Shown: positions 1 through 13,100 of the stretch, piece after piece
Layout of the letters: each line of letters opens with the position of its first letter
How positions within the stretch are numbered: position 1 is the stretch's first letter
Source of the DNA: Anaeramoeba flamelloides
Taxonomy: Eukaryota; Metamonada; Anaeramoebidae
Reading direction: 5' to 3'
Length of the DNA: 64,000 nucleotides
NCBI GenBank assembly: GCA_027625915.1
Contig: JANTQA010000008.1
Span: forward strand, 4,891,501 to 4,955,500
The notes under the pieces: generated by a model
Database searches by the model: none
The model's input: only the letters and a program-made list of their open reading frames with translations
What the model was told of the DNA's origin: nothing
Position numbers and translations under genes: made by a program

Positions 1-612
1 CTAATTTCAGAAGTTGTCCATACCTACACATTTCTAGATCCAAAATAAAATTTAACAAAACCTAAATTAATCAAAAAAAAATATTCAAAAAATTGTAAAA
101 TGTAAAGATTCAACTCTGATTTACTTTAGACTTATTTTCACAAAAAAAGGAGTGAGTAGTATTCTGGTAATCAAGTTTCTAATATCCAATGGCACATAAA
201 AAAAACATTTTTCAAATTTCACACAATTAAAATTTTGTAAATTGGTAAAATGTACCTACTTCCTTAAACCAATTAACATATGAGACGAGAAATATATAAT
301 TTTAAATCAACAAATTTAGATTATTTGAAACCATAGATTAATTCACATATTACTGGAAAATACAAATTAAACAGAAATATATAAAGTTCATATTTATACA
401 ATTTAGAATTTAAATCCGAAATTTTGATTTTTTCAGTTAATAATAAGAAATTTAACTTCAAAAGCAAATTAAAAAATTTATCACTACCTTATCTTGGAAA
501 ATTAATATAATCCAATCATGAAATTAAAAATAAAAATAATTGAAATTCAAAAAACTTCAAGATTCTTTTAAAAAAGAAATTTATAATTATAATGAGTTAT
601 TGAATTCTACCA

Positions 613-887
613 GTAAGAAATGTCGATAGTTTCTTTTTTAATTTTAAAAATTAAAAGAAATTTTCAAAAATTTTCTTTTTATTTCTGAAATTAAAAAAAA
701 CCTAGGAACTCAAAGGCACTCTACAGGACTTGAAGACACTTTTCATTAGGTTTTCCAAAATTTGAAAGAATCAAGTAAAACTTTTTTTTAAATCAATTCT
801 TTTGAATTATGGAAAACATAGGCACTTGACGGAACTCTACGGCACTCTACAGACTCTATTGAACTTGATGGGACCCCACAAAAATAA
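613..887. repeat. Modular hairpin array, locus 1
   Basis: Two imperfect palindromes lie inside LINE copy 1. The first is at about 636-702 with arms of the TTTTTAATTT/AAATTAAAAA type. The second is at about 748-828 with arms reading GGTTTTCCAAAATTTGAAAG and its complement. They are separated and followed by linker text in which the phrase GGCACTCTAC recurs (about 714 and 850), together with relatives such as GGCACTTGAC. The LINE reading stops at CTACCAG (612) and resumes at ACAAAAAT (about 890), so the array looks like an insertion. The same modules occur at 10425, 15214, 48895 and 54325. Confidence 0.65.
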
Positions 888-1101
888 TATTTCATGATGA
901 ATAAAAACCAAAAATTCTTTATTTATTATCTTGAAAAGTATTCGAGTTATCCTTCAAGCTTAACAATTTTAAAATTTAAGAAATTTACAAACTACTTAAA
1001 TAGATTTTACTCTTCTGTAACCAATCAAAATTTAAATAAATTTTGTCTCTAAATTTTGAATTATGAACAAAAGGAAAAATAGAAAAAAATAATCATTTTT
1101 T

Positions 1102-2183
1102 GCAGATGATCTTATTCTTATTATGAAAGGGCCATTAATCTCTCTAAAAATTGATTTAGAAAGGATTTTTGAAATAATAAAAAGATTCGGGATGAACCCA
1201 CATAATAAAAAAACCAAATATAAAAAAGAATTAAAAGATATTTTTTATCTTGGGATTTGGTTAGAAAAAAACACACATCTTGAATATAATTTCAAAAAAG
1301 TAGAAAAGTCCTTGGAAACACTTAATCGATTGTCTCAACAAAATAAACTCAACAATGGAGTCAAAATAACTTCTTTCAAAACTCTCATTTTAAGTCAACT
1401 TTATTATGGTCTTGAAACATTTGACTTGAAACAAAATGATTTTGAAAGAATTGATAGATTTATCAATAAATCAGTCACAAATTTCTTACAAATTAATATC
1501 CATTCACCTCGATTAATTTATAAAACTGAAGCAAAAATTGATCTCGCTAGATTAAAAGTATACCGAAGAAAATATAAATTGATAGAAAAATTAGATTTCT
1601 TAAATTTAAAAAAAGTAAAACCAATACTAAATTTTCGAAAATTGGAAAATGAAAATATTAATTGGCACACTAAGGGATTAAAATTATTAGATTTAGAATT
1701 AAAAGTTTTTCGATTAACCGAATTGGAAAATTCACCTAGTTGGAAAGTTCAACAATATCTAAAAATTATAAAACAACAAAATTGCAATTTCAAACAACAA
1801 AAATATTTAAACTGGAAAGCTTCAAAAACAATTCTAAAATTTCGAAATTTTACTAATTGTTTAAATAGGTACTCTTATGTAACAAGTAAAAATAAAAATA
1901 AAAATTGTGATTTATGTAAAGAAAAGTTAAATATTGATATCATTGAAGATTTTCGATCATTTTTTATAGGACTGTCCGGCCTATAAAATAAATCGAAAAA
2001 TCTGGATATCTGAATTTTTTGAAAAAATAAAAAATTAATAATATCAGAGATATTATTAATAAAAAGAATTCATCATATATATTATCATTAGTAAGTGATA
2101 ATAAAATTTGTGATTCTTTAACAAAATTTCTAAAAAAAAGTTTAGAAATTAGGGCACACAGGAGAAAAGCAATTTTCTCTCTT

Positions 2184-2214
<31 letters not shown>
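1102..2214 (+). mobile_element. 5'-truncated LINE copy 2, inserted in copy 1
   Basis: A LINE remnant that begins exactly at the reverse-transcriptase catalytic motif (FADDLILIMKG, frame at 1099-1131). An open frame of 287 codons follows to 1986, covering the RT thumb and the C-terminal region with its CDLC zinc-knuckle half. The knuckle continues out of frame to about 2020, and the 3' part ends in a pure A tract at 2184-2214. The flanks form an imperfect target-site duplication: AATAATCATTTTTT before the element (1088-1101) and AATAAACATTTTTT after the tail. The 5' truncation, poly(A) tail and duplication are what target-primed reverse transcription leaves. It has no start codon of its own and lacks the RT fingers and palm, so it is inactive. 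Confidence 0.8.
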
Positions 2215-2217
<3 letters not shown>

Positions 2218-2440
2218 AACATTTTTTATTGGTAAGTCCTTCCTACGATAATTATAAATAATATATTTCTCAACAAATTAAAAGAAATAAACTTTAACAA
2301 ATTAATTTGAAACAAAAATAGTTCAAAATAATTTTCATTAATTAATAATCTTAGAAATCTATGATTTCGTTTTTAAATAATTGAAAAGAAATTGAAGTAT
2401 AAGGGGATCTATAGTAAAATTTACACTTCTTCCTTTCTTA

Positions 2441-2909
2441 TAATAATTATAAAAACGATTTTTTTACAATCCAGGGTGTGTAATATGGTTTAAATTTTTT
2501 TTATTTTATTTCTGAGGTGGGAAAAATTGATGAGTTCAAGAATCACTATACTATAATACTTGACCGAGGTTATACCATGAATAAGATAATCACATAGAAG
2601 AAGAAGTTAAATTGTGACCGCTATTTCTCTTCTTCAATACTTTATCCATCAAATCAGAACCACATTGTTGATTATTTTTCTTCTCAACTTTTCAACTTTT
2701 TAATAAAAAATAAAAAAACTTTAAAAACTAAAAAACAAATATTTTTTTTAAGAAAAAAAAAAAGTAAATGGAAAAATAATAAAAACTATTTATTCTTAAA
2801 TTCTTAAAATAAAAATCATAAAATAAATAAACAATAAATGAAAAAAAAAAAAAAATTCTATTATTAACTAATAAAATTAAAAAAAAAATAAAAAATAAAA
2901 AATAAAAAA
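2441..2909. other. Gene-free spacer downstream of XRN1
   Basis: AT-rich sequence between the LINE nest and the stop codon of the XRN1 gene, with A-runs at 2840-2856 and 2878-2909. I see no gene or recognisable repeat. It presumably contains the XRN1 3' UTR. Confidence 0.5.
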
Positions 2910-4886
2910 TTAAATATTATTTTGTAACGATTTCCAAAAATCGACTAATTCAAAAGTTTCGTTTATATTTTGTTTATTAGGGCTTTGATAATTAAGTTCC
3001 AAATCTTGTAAAAGCTTTTGAAGAATATTTTTTTTTCCAAGGCTTTGTTTGTTATCATTCTTCCTTTGATCTGTAAACTGAGGTAAATGGGTATCTTTCT
3101 TTATATTCTCCGGTTCTTTTTTCAAAGTATATAATCTTTTTTCAAAGTTTATAAAATTCTTTTCATTCTTGCTAATTTTGATAACATGATTACCTTTTCT
3201 GGTCTCTGAAACAAAATCGTGATCATTTTTAATTTGTTTCTTCTGGGTGTTTTGTGTTTTTTTTTGGAAATGATGCTTTTTTGATTGTTGGTCATTTATT
3301 CCCCCTTTCGTATTACCATTATCACCAGGTTTCTCACTATTTTGATGTTTGCTCTGTTCTAGAAAAGACAAAAACGATGATTCAAAATCTTCATTTTTTA
3401 AATCTTGATTGTTCTCCACTTGAATTATTTTTTTTTTTTCAATATTGTTGTTGGATGCAAAAATTGCTTTTTTTTTATGTTCGATCTTTTTTTTCTTTGG
3501 TGTTGAGTCTTGAACTTTAATAGTTCTGTTCCCTTTAGGTGATATAAATTTTGTTAAATTTAAGAGATATTTTTGTTTTAATCTTTTACATCTTCTGTTA
3601 GGCGATCTATTTTCCAAATATGTTGCACAAGGGAAATGCTTATCGAAATAAACTTCCACTCTTTTTGTTTTGTTATTTAAACCAATGACTGTCCCCTTAA
3701 AGCCAAAAGGAATAACATCATTTCTAGATATATACATAACTCTATCCCCTAAATAAAATTCGATTGCTTTAATGCTCCCCATAAAGGGTAATTTATTTGA
3801 AAGTTGTGGGAAAATAAGATAGTCCTTCTTGACATTTTCAAGTATACTGTTATTCGATTCCATTGATTGCAAATGCTTTTCAATTTTTTCAGCTACTGAT
3901 TGAATTTGTGGGAGTGAATAATTACTTGCATCAAGTGGGATATAGGGAATTGAAGAAATTTTATATTGTGATTTTAATTTTTTTAACCAAGCACCGATTT
4001 CTTGTAATTCTTCAATTGGGTTTGAGATCTGATCAGAAGAAGAAAATAGCTGATTTGAGTATTGGATTTTTTTGTGTTCTCTTCCCATAGCATTTATTAA
4101 TTTTGGAAATTTCTTGTTATATTCGGAAAATAATTTAATAACAGTTTCGCTAAAATTCCAAACAATTTTCTCTTTTTGGTTATTGCCAAGAGAATTATGT
4201 TTCTGATTGTTCCTATTATTATCGTAATAGTTCCTATTATTATTGTAATTGTTCCGATTGTTATCGTAATTGTTCCTACTGTTATCGTAATTGCTCCTAT
4301 TATTTCTTCTTGGCGATTGTTGAGTTTTGTAGGTATTTCTAGACTTCTGGAATTGATTATGGTTCGTATTTCTGTAACGATTAGGCCTATTATAATTGTT
4401 ATGATTATGAAATTCAACGTTCTTTGAAAACCCTTGTTTTTTTAATTTGCCTCTAAAAGATTTTAATCCTAACCCGATATTTATATCATCAACAAAAAAA
4501 TTTTCAGTTAGGCTCCTAAAGGATAAAAAGGGAATATCTAATTTGTCTAAACATTGTTTAATTGCATACCATTTAATTCTCGGGAATTTTATTTTTAAGG
4601 CTCGCTTTTCTAATTGCTTTTTTAATTGAATATCATAATTTGTATCGTTATGATTTAATATTTTAACAACTGTGGGGATTTTTTTATTTGGTAAATAAAT
4701 TGCAATATCTTCAAATTCGTTATACTGTAAAAATAATTTTTTTTTTTCAGTTTTTAATTCATTAATTCTTTGCTTTCTTTGATTAAGTAAAGAAAGTTGA
4801 TTTTCAGTTGGTAATATAATTAATTGTATTGGGACTGTTAATATTTCGTCAGTTTTTAATAATTTTATTTTTGTTAGAATAATTGT

Positions 4887-4934
<48 letters not shown>

Positions 4935-7900
4935 GTCATCGTCGTCTTCGTCGTCTTCTTCGAAATTATTATCATTAAAATCAGCATCATGATCGGTATT
5001 GAAAACTAATTCAATACCTAATTTTTCCAAGTAATCTTTTTTTAAAGTATGTACTTTCTCTTCAAAAAATTCTTTTTCGTTTTCTGATTTAAAAATTGAT
5101 TCAATTTTTTGATTATTATTTTTTACTACTTTTTTTGAACCAGTATTAATTTCTAATAATTTAGCCTCTTGAATAAATGGATAATTTATGATACAATGCT
5201 TATTTAAATATTTTTTGATTTTTTTATATTTCTTCTTTTGATTAAAAATTTGTATTATTGCACTTTCCTTATGGGACTTTCTTCCCATGTTAGTTATCCC
5301 AACATTTTTCATATTTAAATTAAAATAATCGATGAAGGTTAAAGATGGGAAGCCTCTTATAATTGAAGCTTTCATCTGAGAATAGTTAGTTAATAAATGT
5401 TTCATTTTTCTTGATTGTATTGAAATATCAATGATAGTTTTTTCATAATAACAATTTTTGATATCAGGCAAAAATTTTGGTTTTGGCTTTTGCTTGATTA
5501 CCTTTTGGGTTTTTTTTTCTGGATTATATCTATAAATAACTGAAGGCTTGACGCGATTTCTGTCATTTTCTTTAATAGTCAATTTCTTTAAGGGGATTTT
5601 ATGCATTGCTCCCAATAATAAATTAATGTCCATGAAGGGTATTAATACAATATATTCCCAACTCACTCTTTTCCCATTTTTGTCTAATTTAAAAGATTCA
5701 GGATAGAATTCTTTCAATATAGATTTTTCATCCAGCATTAGAGGCCGATATGCCTTGGGTATTGTTTTATGACTGAAGGGTGGCATAATCGATAGCAATT
5801 GTTCATAAGGTTTTATTGGTTCATCTTTGATACCAAAGGTAATTTTATCAATTTTGGAATTAATTACATCATTTATTGTTGGCGAGTAGTGATGCTGATA
5901 ACACCATCTCCAAGATGGACACCCTTTATAATAATATTGATAAGCCCAAGCTAAACTTTGGTAATATTCATAAATTAATTTGTTTTTTGCCTTTGGTGAT
6001 TGTGTATACTTGCTTCCAAATTTGTTTTCATAATATCGTTCCTCCCAGCCCTCAGTGTAATAATTAACATTCTTGTCAGTATCAATCATTTTGATTGTTT
6101 CATCTTCATCTTCATCCCCTTTGTCTTTATTTCTTCTGTTTTTTTGTCGATTATTCCTTTTTCTTATCTTATCCATTTTAATTGTGTGTTCCTGAAATCC
6201 TTCAACTTCATTATCTAAAAAATATTTTAAAAACTTTCTTAATTGTTGGAAATTTATTTCGCCTAATTTTGTTAAATACCCTTCAATTAAAAAAAATTCC
6301 TTATAAGTATCAATTAGCCTATTTAAACTGCCAACAAAGATATTAAGCTGTGGTAAATGCTCTATAAAATCATTCCCAATTAAAAAACTCATCACAACTA
6401 AATCATCCAATATTCTTTCCAAATTAAACTTTTTTATTTTAAGATTTTTTGAATTTTCAGTTTCGTCGTTCTCAGATCCAAAATTCATAAGCGTTTCTTT
6501 ATTCAAAAAAAATTCTTCATTTAATTGGCTATTTTCTAATTGGTTTTCCTCAAAAACTTTGAAAAACTCTTTTTCAAAATACTCTCGTAAAAGATTAATA
6601 TAAATTAGTTCCATTTTTTCTTCAAATTCTTTAGCTTCGAATAAGGGATCATATCTTGGCTTTCGATTGTAACTAGTAAAATCTACTATTTCTCGAAGAA
6701 TCACAAAATTTGGTTCATGTAATGTCAATGCCAATAAAATTAAATCAGCATCCTGCCCATAGAGACAATGGCTTGTGTTTTTTGAATAATCTGAAGACAT
6801 TTTATAGTTTCGAATATAATCCATGATCTTATGTTCCCCCTCACCTGGTGATTGATGACTTGAATATAAAATGTCAATGCCCCTCCAATTGTAATTGTGT
6901 TTAATCATATATTTAATAAAATATCTCAAATGCTTATCTAATCTTGACATAAATGGTGTTCCTAAAATTTATAATAAGAAATAAAGGTTTGTGATAAGAA
7001 ATAAAATTTATAATAATATATACAATAATAATTCTTTTAAGTTAATTTAGAGTGGGATTGGTAATAATATTATATTTGATCATTTTTTAACATTTTAATT
7101 AACCCTTTTCTTTTCTTTAAAAAAATTTTCAAACAATTAATGGCGCTTTTTAATTCAAAAAGAAATATTATTTTAATGATTTTGTATTTAATTTTATCAA
7201 ACATTGTTCAACTTTGTAAAACAATACAAGAATGTTCAGATCCTCAAATATCGTTCACATACCTAACTTTTTTATTAGCAACATGTTTTTTTTAAAAAGC
7301 AACACAATTTTCAAAAAAAAAAGAAAGAAAGAAAGAAAATGAAAATGATATTTATTATTACAAAAAAAAAAAATAATATTGAAAGCCCTAATTTTTTAAT
7401 ATGTATTAGTATTTTTATTATCAACATTTTTCAAGTAACAATAGATATTAATTTAAATCATTATTAAATGAAACTCTAAATGTATTTTTAATCTTATTAA
7501 GAATAATATTAAATATCCAGAAAGAAATTTCCCCAATTAGAATATTAGTATGTCCAAATTTTCGAAAAAGAGTTGAGATACATACACATATATTCATTTG
7601 TGTTTTTGTGTAAAGTTTCTTGAATAAACAGAAAACAAAAATCTTGGAAATTTAAAATAATGAATATTTCGAAAAATTTCAAATGTTCTTTGAACATTTT
7701 TTTCCAAAGTTATAACAGAAAAATATTTTTTTATAATATTCTAGTATAAAGCATAAAATTTTGTAATAGCCCATAATAAAAAAACTTTTTTTATAACATC
7801 TATATAACATTTTTATAACAAAATTTCCTTTTATATTATGATTTTTTCCATATTTTTTGAAAAAAAAATCTTTGATCTTTGTTTTTTGTTTTGATTTGGA

Positions 7901-10157
7901 AACAATCACTTTGTTATGTTACGAGTTTGGCCTGGAAGAATGAGAAAGATGATATTGTTCGAAGTGATATAAGATGATATTGAGGAGTTCAAAGAACAAC
8001 GATTAATATAATCTTAGCACCAGAACAATATCATTATTTTGAGTCTGGAAGGGGATCCAAAACGAAGAATTATAAAAGGTGATTGTTGGACTGATGAAAC
8101 AATATGAGATGCTATTTATTTTTTAGAACTAAGGATCTAACTCTCAAAAAACAACAAGACACAAAACAAACAAATTTAAACCAAAAAAACTAATTTGTTA
8201 TTTTTTAATGGTAACTTTGAATAACTTTTTCTTCAAATGTATCTTTTTCTCCCAATGGAGATATTGAAAACACTGAAGTTAAATTTTACATTTTCATCCA
8301 TTGGGGACAAAACTTGGTTTAAAATCCCACAGAGACAAACTAGTTCGTCCAACTTTTCAATGAGTCTCTATCCACCCTTTTTATTTTACGCTTATTTAGA
8401 AACAACCGAAGGGAATCAAACATAAAACCCCGCATTCATTATGTGTTCTTAACAGTGAATGATTTTGAAGCATTCCTCTAAAATTTCTTGAATTGACGTA
8501 GCAAAAAAAAAAATGTTTTTTTTAATTTTTTTCTTAATTTTGTAATTATGTTTTTTTCTCATTTTGAAATCCATCTAAAAATGATTTCTTCTCTCTTTTT
8601 TCGAAGAAAAAAAGATACCAGACGTTTTTTATTTTTTTAAAATTTGATTGATTTCAATCGAACCAAAACCAAAAACGCTGTTTGATTTTCGGCATTGTTT
8701 TTCAACAAAGAAATGGAATTCATTCTATTTCCAACCTTTAAGGGAAAATTGATGGACTTTTTTCTTTGTCATCTATTGTACAAATAATTGGGTTCCTTGA
8801 ATCAAATTAATTTTCCAATGTCGTAAATCCTTAAGCGCCGTGATCTTTTGGGATTTATGAGACTAAAAATATTGTAAAAAAATAGGTTAAACTGTTCTAA
8901 AATAACTTTAAATAACATTTTTAAAGACAAATTTATTTGTAAAATGCTTCCTATTTTTCTCAAATTGAATTGAAAATTAGAAGATCATAAAATTTCCAAA
9001 CTTTTCCTAATTACTAAAATATTTCCCAAAATCTTTCCACTGTGGCTACAATACTATCCTAAACTTTTCAGTGTTCTAATCTCTTTCTTATCGGTAGTTA
9101 TGAGGAATTATAACCTTAAATTTTTACAAATAAAAAGTTTGAGTTTAAAAAAAAAATACATAGCAGGCTTATTTTCATGTTACAAATTTTATATCACATT
9201 TTATAACAAACATTTATGCTATAAAAGTTGTTATTATATAATTTTATAACATTTCAAACCTTTACAACACGTTTATAACATGTTATAAAAAACTTTTTTT
9301 ATTAGGGAGTGTAAAATAAATAATTTTTTTTCAAAAAAAAAAAATCAAAGATCAAAATTTTTGGATGTTAAAATTTTTTATAATTTATGGTAAGACAAAT
9401 AGGTAGAGTTTTTTTTTTTGAATTTTTATTTGTTTTTTTTGATTGAAAATTTTACCTGGTGAAATTTCATTTGAGTCAAATAAATCCTCTGGAATTTCTA
9501 TCCCATCTTTTTTTGATTGTTGAATCAATTCTTTTTTATCATAAGATGATTTATATCTTCTTGTTCTTTGCTGTTTAATTTTATTCATCGGACTTTATTA
9601 ATAATTAAATTAATAAAAAGAATGTTTTTTTTTTTTTTTTTAATTATGTTGTAAAAAATTTTTTGAAGAGATTAAAAGTAAAAAATACAAAAATAGACAA
9701 ATTATTTTTTTAAAATATATATTTTGAATTTATAATAATCTCACAGAAAAAAATATACTCTATTTCAAAAATTGTGACTCACACGAAATAATAAATTAAA
9801 AAACAAAAAAAAAAACATTCTTTTTGTATTCAATGATAACTAATTATTAAAATCTGATTAATAATTCATTTTTTAATAATGAAAAACATATAAAAACCTG
9901 ATATTTTTCAAATAAAAAAAATCAAAAACTAAAAACAAAAAAAAAAGTGAGTCACTATTTTTGAAATGAAGATTATGGATTTTTTATTACTGAAAGTTCA
10001 CTGAAAAAAGGTTAACACGATGTTTTTTGGCTAATAATTAAATTCCTTTTCAAAGACATTACATAGTCTCAGTTTTCTAATTTTAATTTGGTATTTTAAA
10101 AGATTTGTTTTTTTTTTTCAACATGCCTTTTACAAAAAAAACAAAATTAAAATTATC

Positions 10158-10188
<31 letters not shown>

Positions 10189-13100
10189 ATAAAAAAAAAA
10201 GAAAAACATAAAAAAGAGAAATGAAATCATTAGAAAAAAGAAAAAAAAAAACAAAAAAAAAGAAATCGAAAAAAGGCAAAACAAGAATTTGATAGAATTA
10301 GAAAAAAATGATTCTGATCTAAAAATTTGAAAATATTATTTTGATAAGAATAATATTGGATAAAACTCAAAGAATATGTTCTATTTCTTGAATTAAATTG
10401 GAAACAGTGCAGTAAAGAACCGTAGAGTGCCCATGTTTTCAAGAATTCAAAAGAATTGGGTAAAATCTTTGATTTTTCTCCATCCTTTTGAATTCTGGTA
10501 AACTACCGTTAGCTTTTCTTGAGTTTTCTGTTTATTTGGAAAATCGATAGATTTTCGTTAGGTTTTTTTGAGTTTTCTATTTATTTAGAAAATCAATAGT
10601 TTTTCGAAATAAAATAGAAAACCTCAAAAAAAAACTAGAACACTTAACAGATAAAACAGAAAACCTCAAGAGAACCTAGGCACTCGACAACACGATCCCG
10701 CAAAAAATGATCGAAAAAATTCAATGGTATCGATATTGAGTTTTTCTTTACATCAACCACAATTTTTGTTTTTGTTTTTGCTTGTTAGATAATAGTATCT
10801 ATTTAAGCAATTAGTAAATTTCGAAATTTGGAATTTTTTATGAAAATAAATTTATTAATTTTTTTTTGATGAAAAAAAAAATAAGAAGGAAAAATCTAAT
10901 TCCAATAATATATTTAAAACGTTTTTTTTTTATTTTTTATTTATTCGAGTTTTAACCAATTAAATTAAAGAATATATTTGCCTGGTCAGAAAATAGATTC
11001 CAAAATATTAAAATATATATAAAATTTTAAAAGTGAACAGTATAAAGAGAATTTTTTTTTTATGATTAAATATTACAAGTCACACACAAAAAATTTGTTC
11101 TTAATTGAAATTTTTAAAATTTTATCACACATACGCGTGATGAGATTTAAGTTGTCGATTCGAACAATCAATTTTATATCAAAAAAACTCTAAACAATCG
11201 AGATAGTTGTTTCGCAATTTTGTAATAACTTATTCATTTATTATATTATTTTCAGTTTCACTTTTTATTCAAAAAAAGTATTTTTCACAAAAAGAAAATT
11301 ATCAACCAATTACTATGAATTCTGTAAATCAATATGCTAAACTTTATATTATATTATTAGTAGTGGTAGTGGTAGTAGTGGTAGTGGTAGTATTATTCTA
11401 TTGTATAGTGATTTGAAAAAAGTCTAAAACAAAAAAGTTTTCAAAGGTTTCTTAAAAATAGTTGATAAACTTGTATAGAACTTTTTGATGATCAACAAAC
11501 AAAAAATTTTTTGCAATACTTTCTTGGGACATCTTATGAAAAACAAAATAATTTGGAAGATCGAATCAAATTGATTTTATTATTTTATATTTTTAGTATT
11601 GTACTTTTAAAAAAGTTTTCAAAAAAGTATATATAGAACATTTGGCAAACTTCAATATAGCTATTTTCCAGTGCTATTAAAAAAAGTTTTTTCTGTCAGA
11701 CTTTTTTATAATGAATTTTGATATAAAACAAATTTGAGCATATTCCCTTACATCAATTTTAAACATTGGTTCCATTTCTTTTGATATGAATGAATAATTA
11801 TTTGTATTTTGGTGTTAAATTCCATGAACGATTTATTAGCCAGTTCAAGGTTTTCATTTAATGCTGTATATTTACAAAGAGCAAATGATATTTTGTTCAT
11901 TATCAAAATAAATTAAATTTTTACGAATGGTAGTTAAATTTTAAATAGGAAAAAAATTTAAAATCCCTTTTTTGATTATTAAAGAGATTTACTAATCAAA
12001 ATTGAGACTGTTAAAAAAGGTCCTTTAGTCGGTTGAATCTCCGAATTTCTAGAGTTCATCATTTAATTCCATATTTTAAAGTACTATTATTTGTATTACA
12101 AATTTGAAAAAAATTTTACTTCATCTTCTTTTTCTTTTTTTTTTTACAAACAAAAAACTAAATTGAAATTGGTTCTCTTATTTTCTTTTGTTAGATCCTG
12201 TATGTTGTTCCCTGTGATATGTTTTTCGTTTAAACTCACAGCCCTCAATAAAAGGAATATTTAAAAATCAAATAAACATAACCAGAGGAAATGAAATTTT
12301 TTGGTTCCCATTTGTTTTTTAAACGACCAGGAAAATCAAAAAAAAAAAATACATTTAAAGTTTAAAAAACAATTTCTTATTGTTAATTCATCTCACATCT
12401 TATGAGAATGCCTGTCCTATAATGTAGTGAGATCAATAAGGGCAATGAGTCTCGACGATCGCCTCAATTCAATAAACAAAAAAATTCATTTTTCAATTCT
12501 ATGCTCACTCTTTTATGAATGTGTCCTCTTCTGAAAATCACATTTTTCTCAGATTCAAAATATTTTCAATTCTAATTATTCTGTTTTTTAGGTTATTGTG
12601 GTGTACTCTAAATTTTTTTTTTTTTTGAATTCAAAAGAAATTTTTAAATAAGTCCAATTGATGATCAATAAAATAGTTAGAGAACACAATAACGAAAATT
12701 TTATTTCTTTAAAAATGAAGAGTGTATTTCCTTTATATGCTTTTTTAAGAAAAATTTTTTTTTAACTTTAGTGAACTCTTCAAAGGTATTTTTTGAATTT
12801 TTATAAACCAAAATATTGAAAAAAATATAATTTTCGGTTTGATTGAAAATGAAAAAAATGAATTAGTACTCTTATGCAAAAAGAACAACATAAAAAAAAC
12901 ATAAAAACAATTTCATTTAAATTTTGTTAATACTTTTTAATTTGAAAAACAGTGATTCACGATCCCTTTTTTGATTGGTCTGAAATCTTTTTTAATCAAA
13001 GGAAAATTATTTATATTTTTTTGTTTGTGGTTTAATTTTGGATTGAATCCAGCAGAAAATAAGAAAAAGGAAAAGGAAGAGGAAGAGGAAGAGGAAGAGG

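Larger units (their letters stand above)
405..2440 (+). mobile_element. LINE copy 1 (3' part), split by two later insertions
   Basis: Degenerate 3' portion of a non-LTR retrotransposon of the same family as the element at 16606-18640. It is present as three pieces, 405-612, 888-1101 and about 2211-2440. The first piece translates to a degraded match of the family's post-RT region (for example the stretch reading LSLPYLGKLI). The second carries the segment just before the C-terminal zinc-knuckle. The third resumes at the conserved HFL-x-V-x-PSY segment and runs into the family's 3' end, with a near-match to the 3' UTR of the other copy. Between the pieces lie a hairpin array (613-887) and a second LINE (1102-2210). 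Many in-frame stops make it a pseudo-element. The order of the pieces and their continuity with the other copy were read directly from the sequence. Confidence 0.75.

Noticed and set aside
4097-4427. Overlapping Ile/Thr-rich frames on both strands
   Set aside because: Shadows of the Asn/Arg/Tyr-rich repeat region of the XRN1 last exon.
12388-12436. Possible small RNA hairpin (ATCTCAC...GTGAGAT)
   Set aside because: A single 7-bp stem with a loop of over 30 nt is expected by chance and nothing else supports an RNA gene.
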